From NCBI RefSeq assembly GCF_009727055.1, contig NC_052359.1:16283572-16347571 (forward strand): 64,000 nucleotides of DNA, given 5' to 3'. Position numbers and translations under genes: made by a program. The stretch comes from Benincasa hispida (taxonomy: Eukaryota > Streptophyta > Magnoliopsida > Cucurbitales > Cucurbitaceae). Shown here piece after piece: positions 48,084-59,223 of this stretch; the first letter of the stretch is position 1, and every line of letters starts with the position of its first letter. A model generated the notes under the pieces. That model was not told the DNA's origin, did not search any database, and worked only from the letters and a program-made list of their open reading frames with translations.

Positions 48084-48788
48084 TTAGTTCTCAACCTCAG
48101 CCATATACTTTTTAAACTTTTCAAAAGTTTCAGACTTTAGGTAGATTAGGTAAACATGCCCATACCTGGAATAATCATCTATAAAACTGATGAAATATTC
48201 ATACCCTTCTCTCGCTCTAACATTTAGAGGCCCACAAAGGTCTGAGTGAATCAGCTCTAGGGGTTCTTTGGCTCTAAGACCTTTTCCATAAAAAGATCTT
48301 TTTGTCATTTTACCCTCGAGACAAGACTCACATGGTGGTAATGAACTATTTTCTAACTTATTTAGATGACCGTTCTTAACCAATCTCTCAATCTTGTTGA
48401 GATTTATGTGACCCAGTCTCAAGTGCCAAAGATAGGCATTTGGAGAAATCTTCCTCTTCTTATGAGTCCTAGCAGTTTTAAACATCTCTATGTTCAAAAT
48501 AGCTTTGACCTCAGTTGGTTTTAACATGTACAAGTTATTTTTTAATTTTGCAGAGCAAATCTGTTTATTTCCCATATTGATAAGCACTTCACCATTTTCA
48601 AAATAAACTTTATAATTTTGTTTTAGCAAACAAGAGACAGATATTAGATTCCTTTTCATAGAAGGAATATAATATACATTTTTCAAATAAATGTACTTAT
48701 CTCCTATAAATAACTTCATATCTCCCACTACTTTGGTTGAAACAATCTCCACGGTCCCTAAATTAAAGACTGTTTCACCTTCTATCAA
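48084..48788 (-). pseudogene. Copia protease end, GAG-pre-integrase and integrase core
   Basis: One clean 234-codon frame. Residues 1-90 match the segment after the copia protease (YYIPSMKRNLISVSCLLKQ). Residues 118-165 form the GAG-pre-integrase zinc domain (LWHLRLGHINLNKIERLVKN, LPPCESCLEGKM: H-x4-H...C-x2-C). After it comes the integrase core with LIHSDLCGPLNV and FISFIDDYSRYGHVYLI, giving two of the three catalytic acids. The frame ends in AEVEN* just before the third. It is the cleanest integrase part in the window. Confidence 0.93.
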
Positions 48789-49151
48789 CTGTCTCTAGGA
48801 ACTTGTTTCCTGTGAGATAGTACATACATGATTAGCGACACCTGAAGCAATTATCCAGATCTTATCGTTTTTCACTAAACATGCTTCGATAAAAATTAAA
48901 TCATATTTTTCTTGTTCGAATTTAGCACTTTTATCTACATAATTCATAACTTCAGATGAGTTAGGAGATAGAGAACAATCCTCTGTTAAAACTCTTTTGG
49001 TGTAATTAACCGCTAGTAATTTGTTTGTTGATTTAATTTTACTGTTATGTACATCAAAATCGAATATTACAGAAGAATTCGACATGTTGATAAAATTTAA
49101 ACAAATTCTAATTAGCAAATTGTATCTAAATACAAGATCAAATTTTAGCAA
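48789..49151 (-). pseudogene. Copia gag start fused to protease start; gag mostly deleted
   Basis: 118-codon frame 49151-48795. Toward its end, EKYDLIFIEACLVKNDKIWI, then IASGVANHVC where copia proteases have the catalytic I-D-S-G-A-T-N-H; here aspartate is alanine. The front part (TKRVLTEDCSLSPNSSE) resembles the gag segment near residues 40-60 of this family. About 200 codons expected between them, including the zinc knuckle, are absent. The element therefore lacks gag and an active protease. Confidence 0.75.
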
Positions 49152-49385
49152 AAAGTAATAATGTATCCATAACCGTTATTTATTTGCAACGATATTTAGT
49201 GGGTCAGAATATGTGCTACCGAGGGGCAGTCACATACTCCTTCACTAAAACAAACAAATTTGATCAAACACTATCTCTAGAATAACTCTTATTCCTATTG
49301 TCTCTGGAATAACTCTTACTCCTATAGTCGTTTGGTTATCGTTTTTGGTCAAGATCTTTACTAACAACTTAGTAATTCTTGTAAG
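49152..49385. other. Leader region of the minus-strand copia element, no PBS seen
   Basis: I find no primer-binding site here, although one is expected next to the 5' LTR. A 29-bp direct repeat occurs twice (TCTCTAGAATAACTCTTATT and following, 49271-49299 and 49300-49328). The boundary with the LTR is therefore uncertain by a few hundred bases. Confidence 0.5.
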
Positions 49386-52300
49386 TGTGACCCGCCATTT
49401 TCAGATCCTATAGGACGGTATGAATTTTCCTCTGAAATAGAAGGCAACATCCAAGACAGAACTATAAGACCCTATTCATTTTACTGAAGCCTGTGTTGTT
49501 CCAAATCCTATGTTACAACCCTCCGAGGGGATAGCCGTCGCTAAACACTAGCAAAGGGCTGCATAAAGCAAACCAGCAGGCGCAACATAGGAATCTGACG
49601 ATTTAGACTAATGGAGGAGACCGTAGGATATATTGACATATATCCTTCACCCACTTACTATGAACTACTTCCTCCGTTTACCTTGATATTGACTCATACA
49701 AAACACTTTCTGAATGGAGGCCACTTCCAGGGTGACACGAAGCGTCATATGAATCTCACAGTGTAAACTATGTGGAGACGTGGCAGTTGAAATCTATATA
49801 TCATATAATAGACTTATATTTGAACAACTTCCTCTTATTCACCGAAATCTAGATTTAAGCTAAAAAATATTTCCGAATGGAGGCCACTTCCAGGGTGACA
49901 CGAAGTACCGCTTAAATTTGGATTATGAACTCTTAGAAACGTGAGAGCTAAAACTAACATATCGTATATGTTATTAATCTCCCACTGGAGTTTTTCAATA
50001 ACTTTATCATATAGAAGTTATTAAACTGCCCCTGAAGTCTTTTATTGGGTATATTTATACTTAGGTTCTTTTTGGCTAATAAAACAACCCTAAGTTTATG
50101 TGGTTTATCCAAGTATAACTCTTATAATCAGACTTTAACCTATGATGTCTAGGTGATAAACCATTTTATTAACTCACATCACTCATGTATGCTCATAAAA
50201 CTGGTTATCAACACTCAATAATTCGGCCAAAATCCCCAGGTAGGAGTTGTTCCTTAAACCGTACACATAAGTACCCCCAACCTTAGACAGGATTATATAT
50301 CGATTGAGTTTGTAACCAGGTTTTATAAGTTTTAACAATTAAAACAGGTGGTCAAGCTACGTGAGCATGTAGCTATTGTTTATGGATTTTAAATGTCTAA
50401 CCCAATTTTATAACAAACATCCATAAAATACATAAGGAATTCAATATTTAATATAACACTTATATTAAATATAAGAAACCCTAACATGCATACTATATAT
50501 TATAACATTTATAACATACTTTCAATGCATGTAACATGCTTCCTCTGGTGGGATTTTAAATCTAAATGGCATACTATATGAACATACAAGATTTATTTAA
50601 TTATAACATATATCAAATGCATAAATAATTAAACACAGACTGATATGGTTTTAGTTTTGGCAAAAACAAGCAAAAAGAAGCCTAACTATTACAACCAGCT
50701 TCAAAAAACATCTTTTAACCGCTTGGACCGCTCCAAACCGAACTCAAGCACCTTGAACCGGACTGGATGAGTCTAAACCGGACCATCAAAGTCTGAACTG
50801 GACTAGTCAAAATCACTTTGAGGCTGAACCAGATTGGACCTTGAGAAAATCAGTCGAACCTACTGCTCTCAGTCCAACCTCAAAATCTTGTAAAGGTCGA
50901 TCGTGTAGCGCTAAAGGCAATCATCTATCTCCATCGCCTTGTGTTGTGAAAAGACACACAATTGCTTAGTGTTTTCCTCAACTAAACGATCATTTAGCTC
51001 CATCACATAGAACTACACGATCGCTTAGTGTCTGTCGAAGCTAAACGATCGCTTAGTTATATCGTATAGAACTACACGATCGCTCAACTCCATCGCTTAG
51101 CTATCGCATAACTATTGCTTAGTTCTATCGTATAGAACTAAATGATTACTTAACATCATCGTCTAGCACTTCATGTTATTATTTAGTATCCTCTGTAGCT
51201 AAACGATCGCTTAGCTCCATCGTATAGAGGATCATTTCGTTGCTTAGCATTTCATAGGTAGGCGATCGTTTAGTTCCATCGCATAGAAACTTCAACGCAT
51301 CACTTAGTACTTCGTCTACACGATCACTTAGCTGGAGTAATTGTAGGATTGTATCAGCAACAGCGGAAGCACAAGGATCATCTAAGCACTCAAATTCACT
51401 AATTTTTGCAAAATATAAAGCATGCTCTTGCAGAAAACAAGTTAGTTTTAAGACATACCTCTTGTAGAACTTCTTCAAATCTCCTTTTCCAGTTGCTATC
51501 TTCTTTGAATCTTGTTACAGACCACCTCAAGATTTTTCCCACTATTCTCTTAATGCTCTAGATTGAGTTGTGGGACTCAAGACAAGCTTGAATCAAGGGA
51601 TGAAGGAGAAATGCTCACTGCAGTAATCTTGTTGAACAACTCTTTCTTCAACCCGAATTTTCTCTAAAATTCTCTATAGATTGCATGCCCAATTTTCACT
51701 CCAATCTCTTCATTATATTGTAGATCAACATGAAATGGAGAGACTTGCATGAGTTGCAGCTCATGCTTGGAGAAGACAAGGTAAAGAAGATGCACTTTGA
51801 GTGAGCAACTAAGGAGATGGATAATGGAAAATCTTGTTTTTCCATTTTGTGTGTTTTGTTCTTTTCCTTTTCAATTTTATCTCAAAAATCAAAATTTAAT
51901 TTTATAAAATCTATTTTGATTTAAAAAATGAAAAAAATAATTAATTTCATACATTAATTATTAAATAAAACTTAATTAATTTAATATCAAATATTAAATT
52001 ATCTTTAACACATATGAATCTTTATATTTAAATAATATTTAAATATATAAATTCTCTTATTTTGTTTAATTCTTAAATCAAACATGTAATTATATCTCAT
52101 ATAACTACTAATTTTCTTAATCCTAATTTGAACGATTCAAATTAACTTATCACACTATTTTAGAGCTAGTCCATTACGAGCTAGTAGGGGGACCTCGCGG
52201 ACCTACAGATCATGGACTCCAACGATCCGAGATTTTCCATTAGACCAGATTAATCCCCATTCGTTAACTAATGGGTCACTCCACTAAATCCCATAGTTGA

Positions 52301-53023
52301 TCTCCTCTCACTGTAGATATTTTATGTCCACATGATTTAACCATTATCAGGAAGTCAACCCTTCACAGGTTGAGAGAACAACTTTTCTTCTATCCTTAAA
52401 TCGGGTAGGCGTGAACTTCTTCTTGTACCCTATGTCCCTAGCTATTTATCCAATCTTACCCTTGAAATGGGAGTCTTATTGAGCCGGGGCTGTTGAGCCA
52501 ACCCTCACCCATGCAAATCTAAGGGCAATCTCGAATAAACAGGAGTTCATAGTTAGCTCAGGATTAAGATCGGGTTACCTAGGTCATTTAGGTGAAATAG
52601 TCAGTCTTATACAGTAACAACATTATAAAGTAAGAGTGATTTATTTCTTGGTCCTGATCTTATGCAAACTAATTGCATAGGACGCCCCCACTCCTCATGT
52701 CATAACATGTACGAATTAGGATCATATCATATGTAGCACATTACAACTCTTTGTAACAATTATAGAGTAGGCCGCATCCAATGGTGTTACCAGAATAAGG
52801 TACCCAACCTTATTTATGTACCATAGATCATTTTGACTATTTACTCGAACCTGATCCACTCTTATATCTCTACATAAAATTCAAGTACTCATACAATAGT
52901 CATGGGTCTTAGTTTATTGGATTTAGACTTTCATACAATTTATGAAATCAATAACAAGTATATTGATTATACAAAATATTTATCATTTTACAAACTGCGA
53001 GTTTTAGGACATAAAACCTAACA
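49386..53023 (-). mobile_element. 5' LTR of the minus-strand copia element (about 3.6 kb)
   Basis: The right end ATAAAACCTAACA (53023) reverse-complements to TGTTAGGTTTTATGTCC. Its left part matches 9940-11260 (ATTTTCAGATC, paired GGAGGCCAC...GGGTGACACGAAG blocks at 49716 and 49877), and its right part matches 41298-43671. It contains the CGATCG array (50890-51340). A 99-codon frame at 51179-51478 is a chance frame in the array. The probable target copy after it is TCTTT (53024-53028); the partner copy is lost with the truncated left LTR. Confidence 0.82.
50890..51340. repeat. CGATCG-centred near-palindrome array, copy B
   Basis: About eight units with the core ACGATCGCTTAG, most extendable to the near-palindrome CTAAACGATCGCTTAG. 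They are separated by TCCATCGTATAGAACTACA-like phrases with a spacing of roughly 30-60 bp. It is better preserved than copy A. A shorter version is at 62755-62915. Confidence 0.87.
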
Positions 53024-53901
53024 TCTTTAAGTTCTTTGCCCAACGAAATTAGGTCTGTCATGCTTAGATTTGTATTATGTGGCTTGTACATTTGTTATCA
53101 CCTCAAAAGGCCTAAGTTATAGATGTTAGGTGTCTGAATGCTCAACCTAGTAATGCATGCCTAAGTTTTTTTTTCTTTTTCTTTTTTTACCAAACTCTTG
53201 TTTTGTATTGTAAAAACTAAGAGTTGAGTAAATAAAAAGAAATTTTATAAAAGGCGAAGCAAGTTGTGAAGTAAAATCAAGTTTGTATGTTATTTTTCAA
53301 GATGATTACTCATCTTTCTTGGGGTTCTTATTAACTTGGGGCAGCTATGACACCCATAGTTTCCCTTTGAGCTAAAGTACCCCGAGGAATGAATAAGATT
53401 CGACACCTTATTAGAAGACATTGCTCGTAGTTGGATGTCTTTTATATAACCTATGTGGACAAGCTAAAATGATGGTGATATGTCTAGATAAGGGTTCTTT
53501 TTTTTTGTGTAAAGTAAGAAAATGAGAAAAAGAAAAAAAAATAGAATAAAATTTTTGTTTCTTTAAGTGTGTCATTGCATTGTTGAGTCTAGAAAGCTTA
53601 GCTTTTGAAACTTTAAGCCAAAGTAGGGTTAAATGAGTTGAGAGCCTTATAAAACCATCGCGGGTTTTTTGAGCTTAACTAGTTAGGGCTTTGCACTCAC
53701 TCATGTATGAATAGAGTAGAATGGCTTTTAAAATGTGCTTCGTTGATTGATTGTGATCGGATTTAATTTTTTATTACAAATCTCATCCTTAGAGACTATT
53801 GATACTAGAGTAACGACCCTTGTTATTGAGCAAGCATATTTTTGTGTGAATATGTAATTCTACCTTGCTTGAGGACGATCAATAATTAAGTTGAGGGTGT
53901 T
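53024..53901 (+). mobile_element. Athila-type 3' internal region and polypurine tract
   Basis: About 880 bp without frames but with the tail layout of Athila-like elements: CTTGCTTGAGGACGATCAATAA (about 53862-53883) followed by the purine tract AAGTTGAGGGTGTT (53888-53901) directly before an LTR. Poly-A and poly-T runs are frequent. The minus-strand copia element (ending 53023) is inserted into this region, so Athila pol is missing upstream. Confidence 0.68.
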
Positions 53902-55225
53902 TGATAGAACAAAAAATGTGCTATTTTCTTCTTCTAAATTGTAGGTCATTACTCTGTTTAATGTGTTTATTTAATGGTTTTATAGGTATCAAAGCATTTT
54001 TGAGGTAGAATCAGTCGTTACAAAATGTTTGGAGTTAATTTAGAGAAATTAGGAGCTAATTTGAGCAACCAGACTTCAAAAAGGATGTGAAAGGGCGAAA
54101 ATACCCCTAGATGGAGCGTTGCAATGCTACAAGGCAGTAGCCTCACATGATGCTGGAAAATAGGGTAGTGTTGCAATGCTACATGTAGCATTTCTACACC
54201 CCGCACTTTGATGAAGGCGTGCGCAAGTCCTCACAGTGTTGCGACTGCAGTATATATGCCTCTCTTCAATTTAGGGTAGAAAGAACAACCTCCCAATTGG
54301 CTCCTATATCGATTTTCTCCTCTTCTCACCTCTCGACTTGTATTTTTCTCCATTTTTCTCCCAATCTCATGTAATTAGTGATTGCCGGTTTCTTCTCTTC
54401 TTCATCTCCATGGGAGGGTAAGGCCGTTATCTAGTTTAAGGATTTCGAACAATGTAATTTTGGGAGTTTTATTTAATTATAATTTTCTTATCTTGGCTAT
54501 TGGTTTGTCTATGTTTATCTTGCTTAATAAACTATATTTTCTCTTGATTGTCTAACAAACTACCTGAGGATTTGTGATTGAATGCTTAGTATTATTTAGC
54601 AATATGTGACACAAAATTGTTAGTGAGTTTGTAACAAGCAATACATTAGTTAAGCTTGTAATTTTTTGTCTAAAATGAATTATATTATTTCTCAACCTAG
54701 AAAAAACCATAGTGGGAGTTTTTATTAGATAGTGAAAGTTAAACATTCATTATAGCGTAAGCCCTAGAACTTAATGTGGTTGGTTAATCATGTTTAATAT
54801 GGATTCATTTGAGCATGTTCAGCTAAAAAGGTAATTAGGACCATTGGTTGGATGTCCAATCAGATGGGCTAGGCATAGTTAAGAAACTAAAATTATATTA
54901 AGTAATTTGATGATAATGAATACATTGAGCAATTCTAAATCCCCTAAGCTAGAATGTCATAGTTAATTGTACTTCTATCTATTACTTTCATTGCATTCTA
55001 TTTCTTTTATGCATTTTGACTTATCCAATCCACACCAAAACACTCTCTCTTCCCCCCATTTTTACCTCTTTAAATAAAAAAGCACTTCAAGGAACTAATC
55101 TTCCATGTTTCCCTGGGGTTTGACCCTGAACTTACTGCTTGTATTACTAGTTAGTATAAGTAATCCATTCAATGATTTATAAATTTTATTTGTTTAGTCG
55201 AGGTATGCTTGCGATGATAAATCCC
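53902..55225 (+). mobile_element. Athila-type 3' LTR
   Basis: Starts TGATAGAACAAAAAATGTGC after the purine tract. It has repeated TGTTGCAATGCTAC-like phrases (54115-54190), a TATA box (GCAGTATATATGCC, 54247-54260), and near the end GGGGTTTGACCCTGAACTTA (55117-55136), a phrase common just before the 3' end of Athila/Tat LTRs. The right end is tentative (around CGATGATAAATCCC, 55224). A related LTR in the opposite orientation follows. Confidence 0.72.
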
Positions 55226-55289
55226 TTGAACTAGCACGTCGAAACATAGGGAAGCACGGAGATTAGCTCTTAAAGCGCATTGTTAGTTA

Positions 55290-56350
55290 AAGTGGTAAAC
55301 TGGAGGGGTGGTTGGTATAGATTGAGATTCTAAATGCAGAAAAAATAAAGTGCAAGAAAGTGAAGACAGAAATGCAATCAATAGAGAAGTTCTAGCTTAG
55401 AGGATCAGAATGACCCAATGTAATTTCATTCATCAAATTACCAAAACATATATCTAATTTCTTGCCTACGCCTAGCCCAATTGATTGGAAAGTAAACCAA
55501 AGGTCCTAATTACCTAATTAGCTAAACATCAATAGGTGAGTCCATACTAATCACATTTAACTAACCGCATTATGCTCTATGGATTACTCTAGGATGAACA
55601 TTTAATTTCTATCGTCTAATTAAATATTTAATATGTTTTCCTCTAGATTAATAGATCAATGTTCTTTGTTATAGACAATAAATTACAAGCCTATCTAACC
55701 TTTTGTTTCTCAAATATTGACCCGCAATTTTATGTCACATATTGCATCCAAAGCATTCAACCATAAATCCTCAAGTAATTTCCCAGAAAATTAAGAGAAA
55801 ATACAATTGATTAAGCAATTAAATTAAAAAAAAAAAAAAGAAACCCATAGCCAAGATGTAGAAATTATATTAAGAAAATTCTCCCAAAATTACCATATTC
55901 AGATCCCCTAACTAGAAACCTATAAGCCTTACCTTCTCATAGCGATGGAGAAGACGAGAACGTCATCTTTGTTGATTACATGAGAGAAAGAAAGAAAGAA
56001 AAATACAAGTGGAAGGGAGAAAATGGAGAGAAAATTGGCCAAGAGACGAATGGGAGGATCATATCTACCCTAAAATGAAGTAAAAACTCGCGGCAGGGCC
56101 CCATCATTCTCCAGAGCGCCGAGGTGCTGTGCTCTTTGCACGACACTATGGCCTAGAACTCGATTTGCATGTCTTGCTCTGCTTAGCTTTTTTTGTTTGC
56201 TAAATGCTCTGTTTAAGCCCAAAATAGCCCGTAATGCTCCAGAATGCATAAATTGTTCGAGATCCTTCAAATATAGCCATACAAAGACTTTAAAACTCAT
56301 TAACAAGCTAGATTAAAGGCACTAAAATAGCACATTTTGGGTGCTATCGA
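55290..56350 (-). mobile_element. Athila-type LTR in opposite orientation
   Basis: The reverse complement starts TCGATAGCACCCAAAATGTG, matching the TGATAGAAC...AAAATGTGCTATTTT start of the 53902 LTR. Inside, in reverse order, are the same G+C-rich GCGCC block (56088-56150), AAGAGGAG-like and poly-A features. Similarity by eye is moderate, so it is a different subfamily copy. The left boundary is uncertain. Confidence 0.65.
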
Positions 56351-57257
56351 GTAGCTAGAAAACTTGAGAGGACAACTTTTGCACATGGAAATCGAAAATC
56401 AGAGTTGTGTGCATGTTTCATAGAGTTATTTGTGTAATTTATGGAATACGGTTGCAATGCTACACCCTAGTATCGCGACACTTTAATGGTTATATCAAAT
56501 AATCAATGCATAACCTCAAAAGATATATAGTGTCTCATTCTAATATGAAGTTAATTAACTCTATGGAAGAGTATCCTTAAGACACACAAAATGTTGAAAG
56601 CATATACGATTAATTATCTTCCATGAGTAAGAGACAATTAACATATGAATGAGACTTGACCTTTAATATACACTGGGTTAGTGTATACCACTAAAACAAA
56701 GTGTATAATCATTACGATGCATTTTTAAAACCTTCTCAAATTATCTATGGATAATGATAATTTTTTTGTGTATGGTGTTAAAGATTTTATGTTTTACAAG
56801 ATCTATTGGTTCTTATAGAGATTTAAAAGAGATATATGTTAAGATTAATTTTATTGCACTGAAGCATGGTATACAAGTTAAAGGTTTTTGCTTGTAAATC
56901 ACAAAGGAACATGTATGATGACTAAAATAATTACTTTAAGATATGAAAGATGTTTGAGATATGGGTTAAGCTGATCAATCTTTATTATAATAATAGAGGC
57001 TAAAATAAAGGAAATAAGAAAACAACAATTTATAAGAAATCATATTAAGAGATAGAAAGTATCATGATAGCGATTAAAATGACTTTTAATGGTAGTTTGT
57101 ATAAGATGACTCTCCAAGCTTAAGTGTTTGAGAGTCACCTAGAAGGTTTAGGATTAGGAGATATGTCTCATATTCACAATAGCAAGTGGGAGAACATGTT
57201 GGATATAGAGTTGACCTAGGATGCATGTCTCACAAATTTTAGTGCACGTGAGAGATT
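56351..57257 (+). pseudogene. LTR scrap, then copia RNase H tail and polypurine tract
   Basis: 56440-56490 repeats the GTTGCAATGCTACACCC phrase of the Athila-type LTRs. From about 56500 the DNA is decayed, but 57090-57190 on + reads SLYKMTLQA, a stop, VFESHLEGLGLGDMSHIHNS, matching the copia RNase H C-terminus (VFEGHLEGLGL). A purine tract AGCAAGTGGGAGAA (57181-57194) follows. Upstream residues are unrecognisable after many stops. Confidence 0.72.
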
Positions 57258-57480
57258 ATTGAGATTTATGCTCTAAAGTCTTGTAATTAATATCTATTAT
57301 CAAACTATTAAGTTAATTTTATGTGCAATATAATATTATACATTATATATAATAATCTAAGGTTATCAGTGTAATCTTGAATAGTATATGGATGAATAAT
57401 ATTCAAGAAATAACTTAAATGGTCCAGTTGTGCATCTGAAATCATTTTTGGGAGTAAATGATTAATTTGTGATTTACTTA
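57258..57480 (+). mobile_element. Start of a copia-type LTR, truncated
   Basis: TTGAGATTTATGCTCTAAAGTC matches the copia LTR start TGTTGAGATTGGCGTCC / TGTTGGATTTATGCC in pattern, and TCTTGAATAGTATATGG resembles the TCTTGAACTATATGTG segment of the 37222 LTR. It stops at a run of about 22 A (57479-57500). Confidence 0.55.
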
Positions 57481-57500
57481 AAAAAAAAAAAAAAAAAAAA

Positions 57501-58132
57501 GGAGAGGCTTTATTCGATGTTGTAAAAAAAGGTCTAAAATGCTTCGGAAAAGGCTTTGTTGAACCCAAACTAAACCAGTGTCGGCAAAGACTCCCTCTCT
57601 CGATGCAAAAAATTAGAGCTGGGAGCACTTTCTTTTACAAACGCCAAAAATTTAATACATAAGAACCAATCCATGGCTTAACTAAAACTTAAACTTAAAA
57701 AAAATGGAATGAAAAATAAACTAATCTTAGGTGGCATTTTCAGGTTCTCCAAAACAAAACCAACACTGCCTATTGAATCAGTACACACAAATTTAAATGG
57801 TATTAGCTACATGGTACAAAGTACTTATAGCTATCTTCTTCATGGTGCTCTAGACTCACATTTGCTTTTTTTTTTTCTTTCTTTTTCTTACTCTAACAGA
57901 TAGTAAAAAGTCTATAATGCTCAATATGTATATCAATAGTTAGTTCTATTTAAAATAAGCACAAAGATAATTTGAATTACACCATGAAAATAGCTTAAGC
58001 AAAACAAGAAAGATAACAAATTGTACTCATCTTTCTACGTCGACCGAGATCTTTAGGTCCATCCAACTACTCTCTCTCTGAAGAAGCTTTGACTCAAATA
58101 CCTTAGATTTCTGTTTTTTATAACTAATATTT
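57501..58132. other. Unassigned sequence after a poly-A run
   Basis: No domain or LTR pattern was recognised. It includes poly-T runs and small chance frames. It may be low-copy DNA, since I see no related copy in this window, but that cannot be decided by eye. Confidence 0.4.
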
Positions 58133-58737
58133 GTAACGGTCAGCAGGTATATCCTTATAAATACCACTGATTTTAAATTAAAATTATAGAGTTATCAACC
58201 TTTTTTTTTTTTAGTTTCCTGCAAACATCAAAATTTGTAAGCAATCTTCATTAAGTAAAAAAGAATTCAGATCTTCTCGTGGATATAGCCATTCTTGTCG
58301 AACCATGTAAACACTGTGTCTCTTTCTTCTTCTCTTATCTTTCTTGTTGAATCGAGTAATTCTTTACTGCAAATCGCGCCCTGATCGTTTTCATTTCAAA
58401 TCATATCAAGCAATCAGATTATTGAGTCAATCGTGCATCGATTCATCGTTATCAAGTAGCTCCGAGTATATCATTTTCACCTTCAAGTCGCACCGAGTAT
58501 TGTTCAAGAACCGTCGAGTGCGATCGAGTATTAGTTTTGTTGTCATCAAGTTGCATCGAGGATTTAACAGAGACTAGTCAGACAAAGAAGAAAATTCTAA
58601 TCGAGCATCGAGTAGCAAGCAGTTGAGCATCGAGTTCCGAGTATTGAGGATTTAGCAGAATTGTTCTGAGCCATTTCTTCATCTCTCCAACATTAATCTT
58701 GAGTATTTGGGACTTGTGAAGGGTCATCAACCCAACA
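58133..58737 (+). mobile_element. 5' LTR of a Tnt1-like (Tork) copia element
   Basis: It ends CATCAACCCAACA at 58737, three bases before a PBS. The proposed start is TGTAACGGTCAGCAGG (58133); a TATA-like TTATAAATACC lies only about 20 bp inside, so the true start could be further left. 58340-58660 carries many ATCGAGT phrases (for example GAGCATCGAGTAGC and GAGCATCGAGTTCC). The 3' LTR is not in the window. Confidence 0.62.
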
Positions 58738-58740
58738 ATT

Positions 58741-58754
58741 TGTGGTATTAGAAC
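58741..58754 (+). other. Primer-binding site (initiator tRNA type, diverged)
   Basis: TGTGGTATTAGAAC resembles TTGGTATCAGAGC. It sits between the LTR end at 58737 and the gag start at 58836, as expected. Confidence 0.75.
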
Positions 58755-58835
58755 TTTTAAAGATCATCAAGATCATCTTTCTTGGAGCTTCAAGATTTTC
58801 AAGAAATCAAGACTCGATATTTGTTCAAATCAGAA

Positions 58836-59223
58836 ATGGCCGTAGTAAGGTATGAGATCGAGAAGTTTGATGGGAAGGGTGATTTTGGCCTATGGAAGGC
58901 AAAAATCAAAGTCATTCTTGGATAGCAAAGAGCACACAAGGCCCTTTTGGACCTATCAATACTGCCAACCACCATATCAGCACAAGAAAGAGAAGACATA
59001 GATCTCACAACATATGAGACTCTGGTTTTGAATCTTAGTGACAGTATTTTGAGGCATGTAATTGATCAAGACACAGCCTACAAGATGTGGGTCAAGCTAG
59101 AAGGTCTTTTCTCTACCAAGGATTTCCCCAACAAGATATATTTGAAGGAGAAGTTCTTCACGTTCAAAATGGATTATGCCAACTCGCTTTAAGAAAAGTT
59201 GAATGAATTCAAGAGGATAGTCT
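58836..59223 (+). pseudogene. Tnt1-like copia gag, N-terminal part
   Basis: The ATG at 58836 begins MAVVRYEIEKFDGKGDFGLW, then KAKIKVILG, a stop where glutamine is expected, QRAHKALLDLS, and from 58947 a clean frame with DLTTYETLVLNLSDSILRHV, YKMWVKLEGLFSTKDFPNKI and YLKEKFFTFKMDYANSL. This is the UBN2-type gag fold of the Tork lineage. It is cut after NEFKRIVS by a solo LTR and resumes at 61112. The two stops make it non-functional. Confidence 0.9.

Noticed and set aside
50890..51340. Regular CGATCG array considered as a CRISPR-like array
   Set aside because: The units are diverged and spacing is irregular. The array is present in LTR copies in a plant genome and no cas-like gene is nearby.
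57479..57500. Poly-A run considered as the tail of a LINE or processed pseudogene
   Set aside because: Upstream is an LTR start, not a 3' end of a gene or LINE. No target duplication was found around it and no endonuclease or RT of LINE type is seen.
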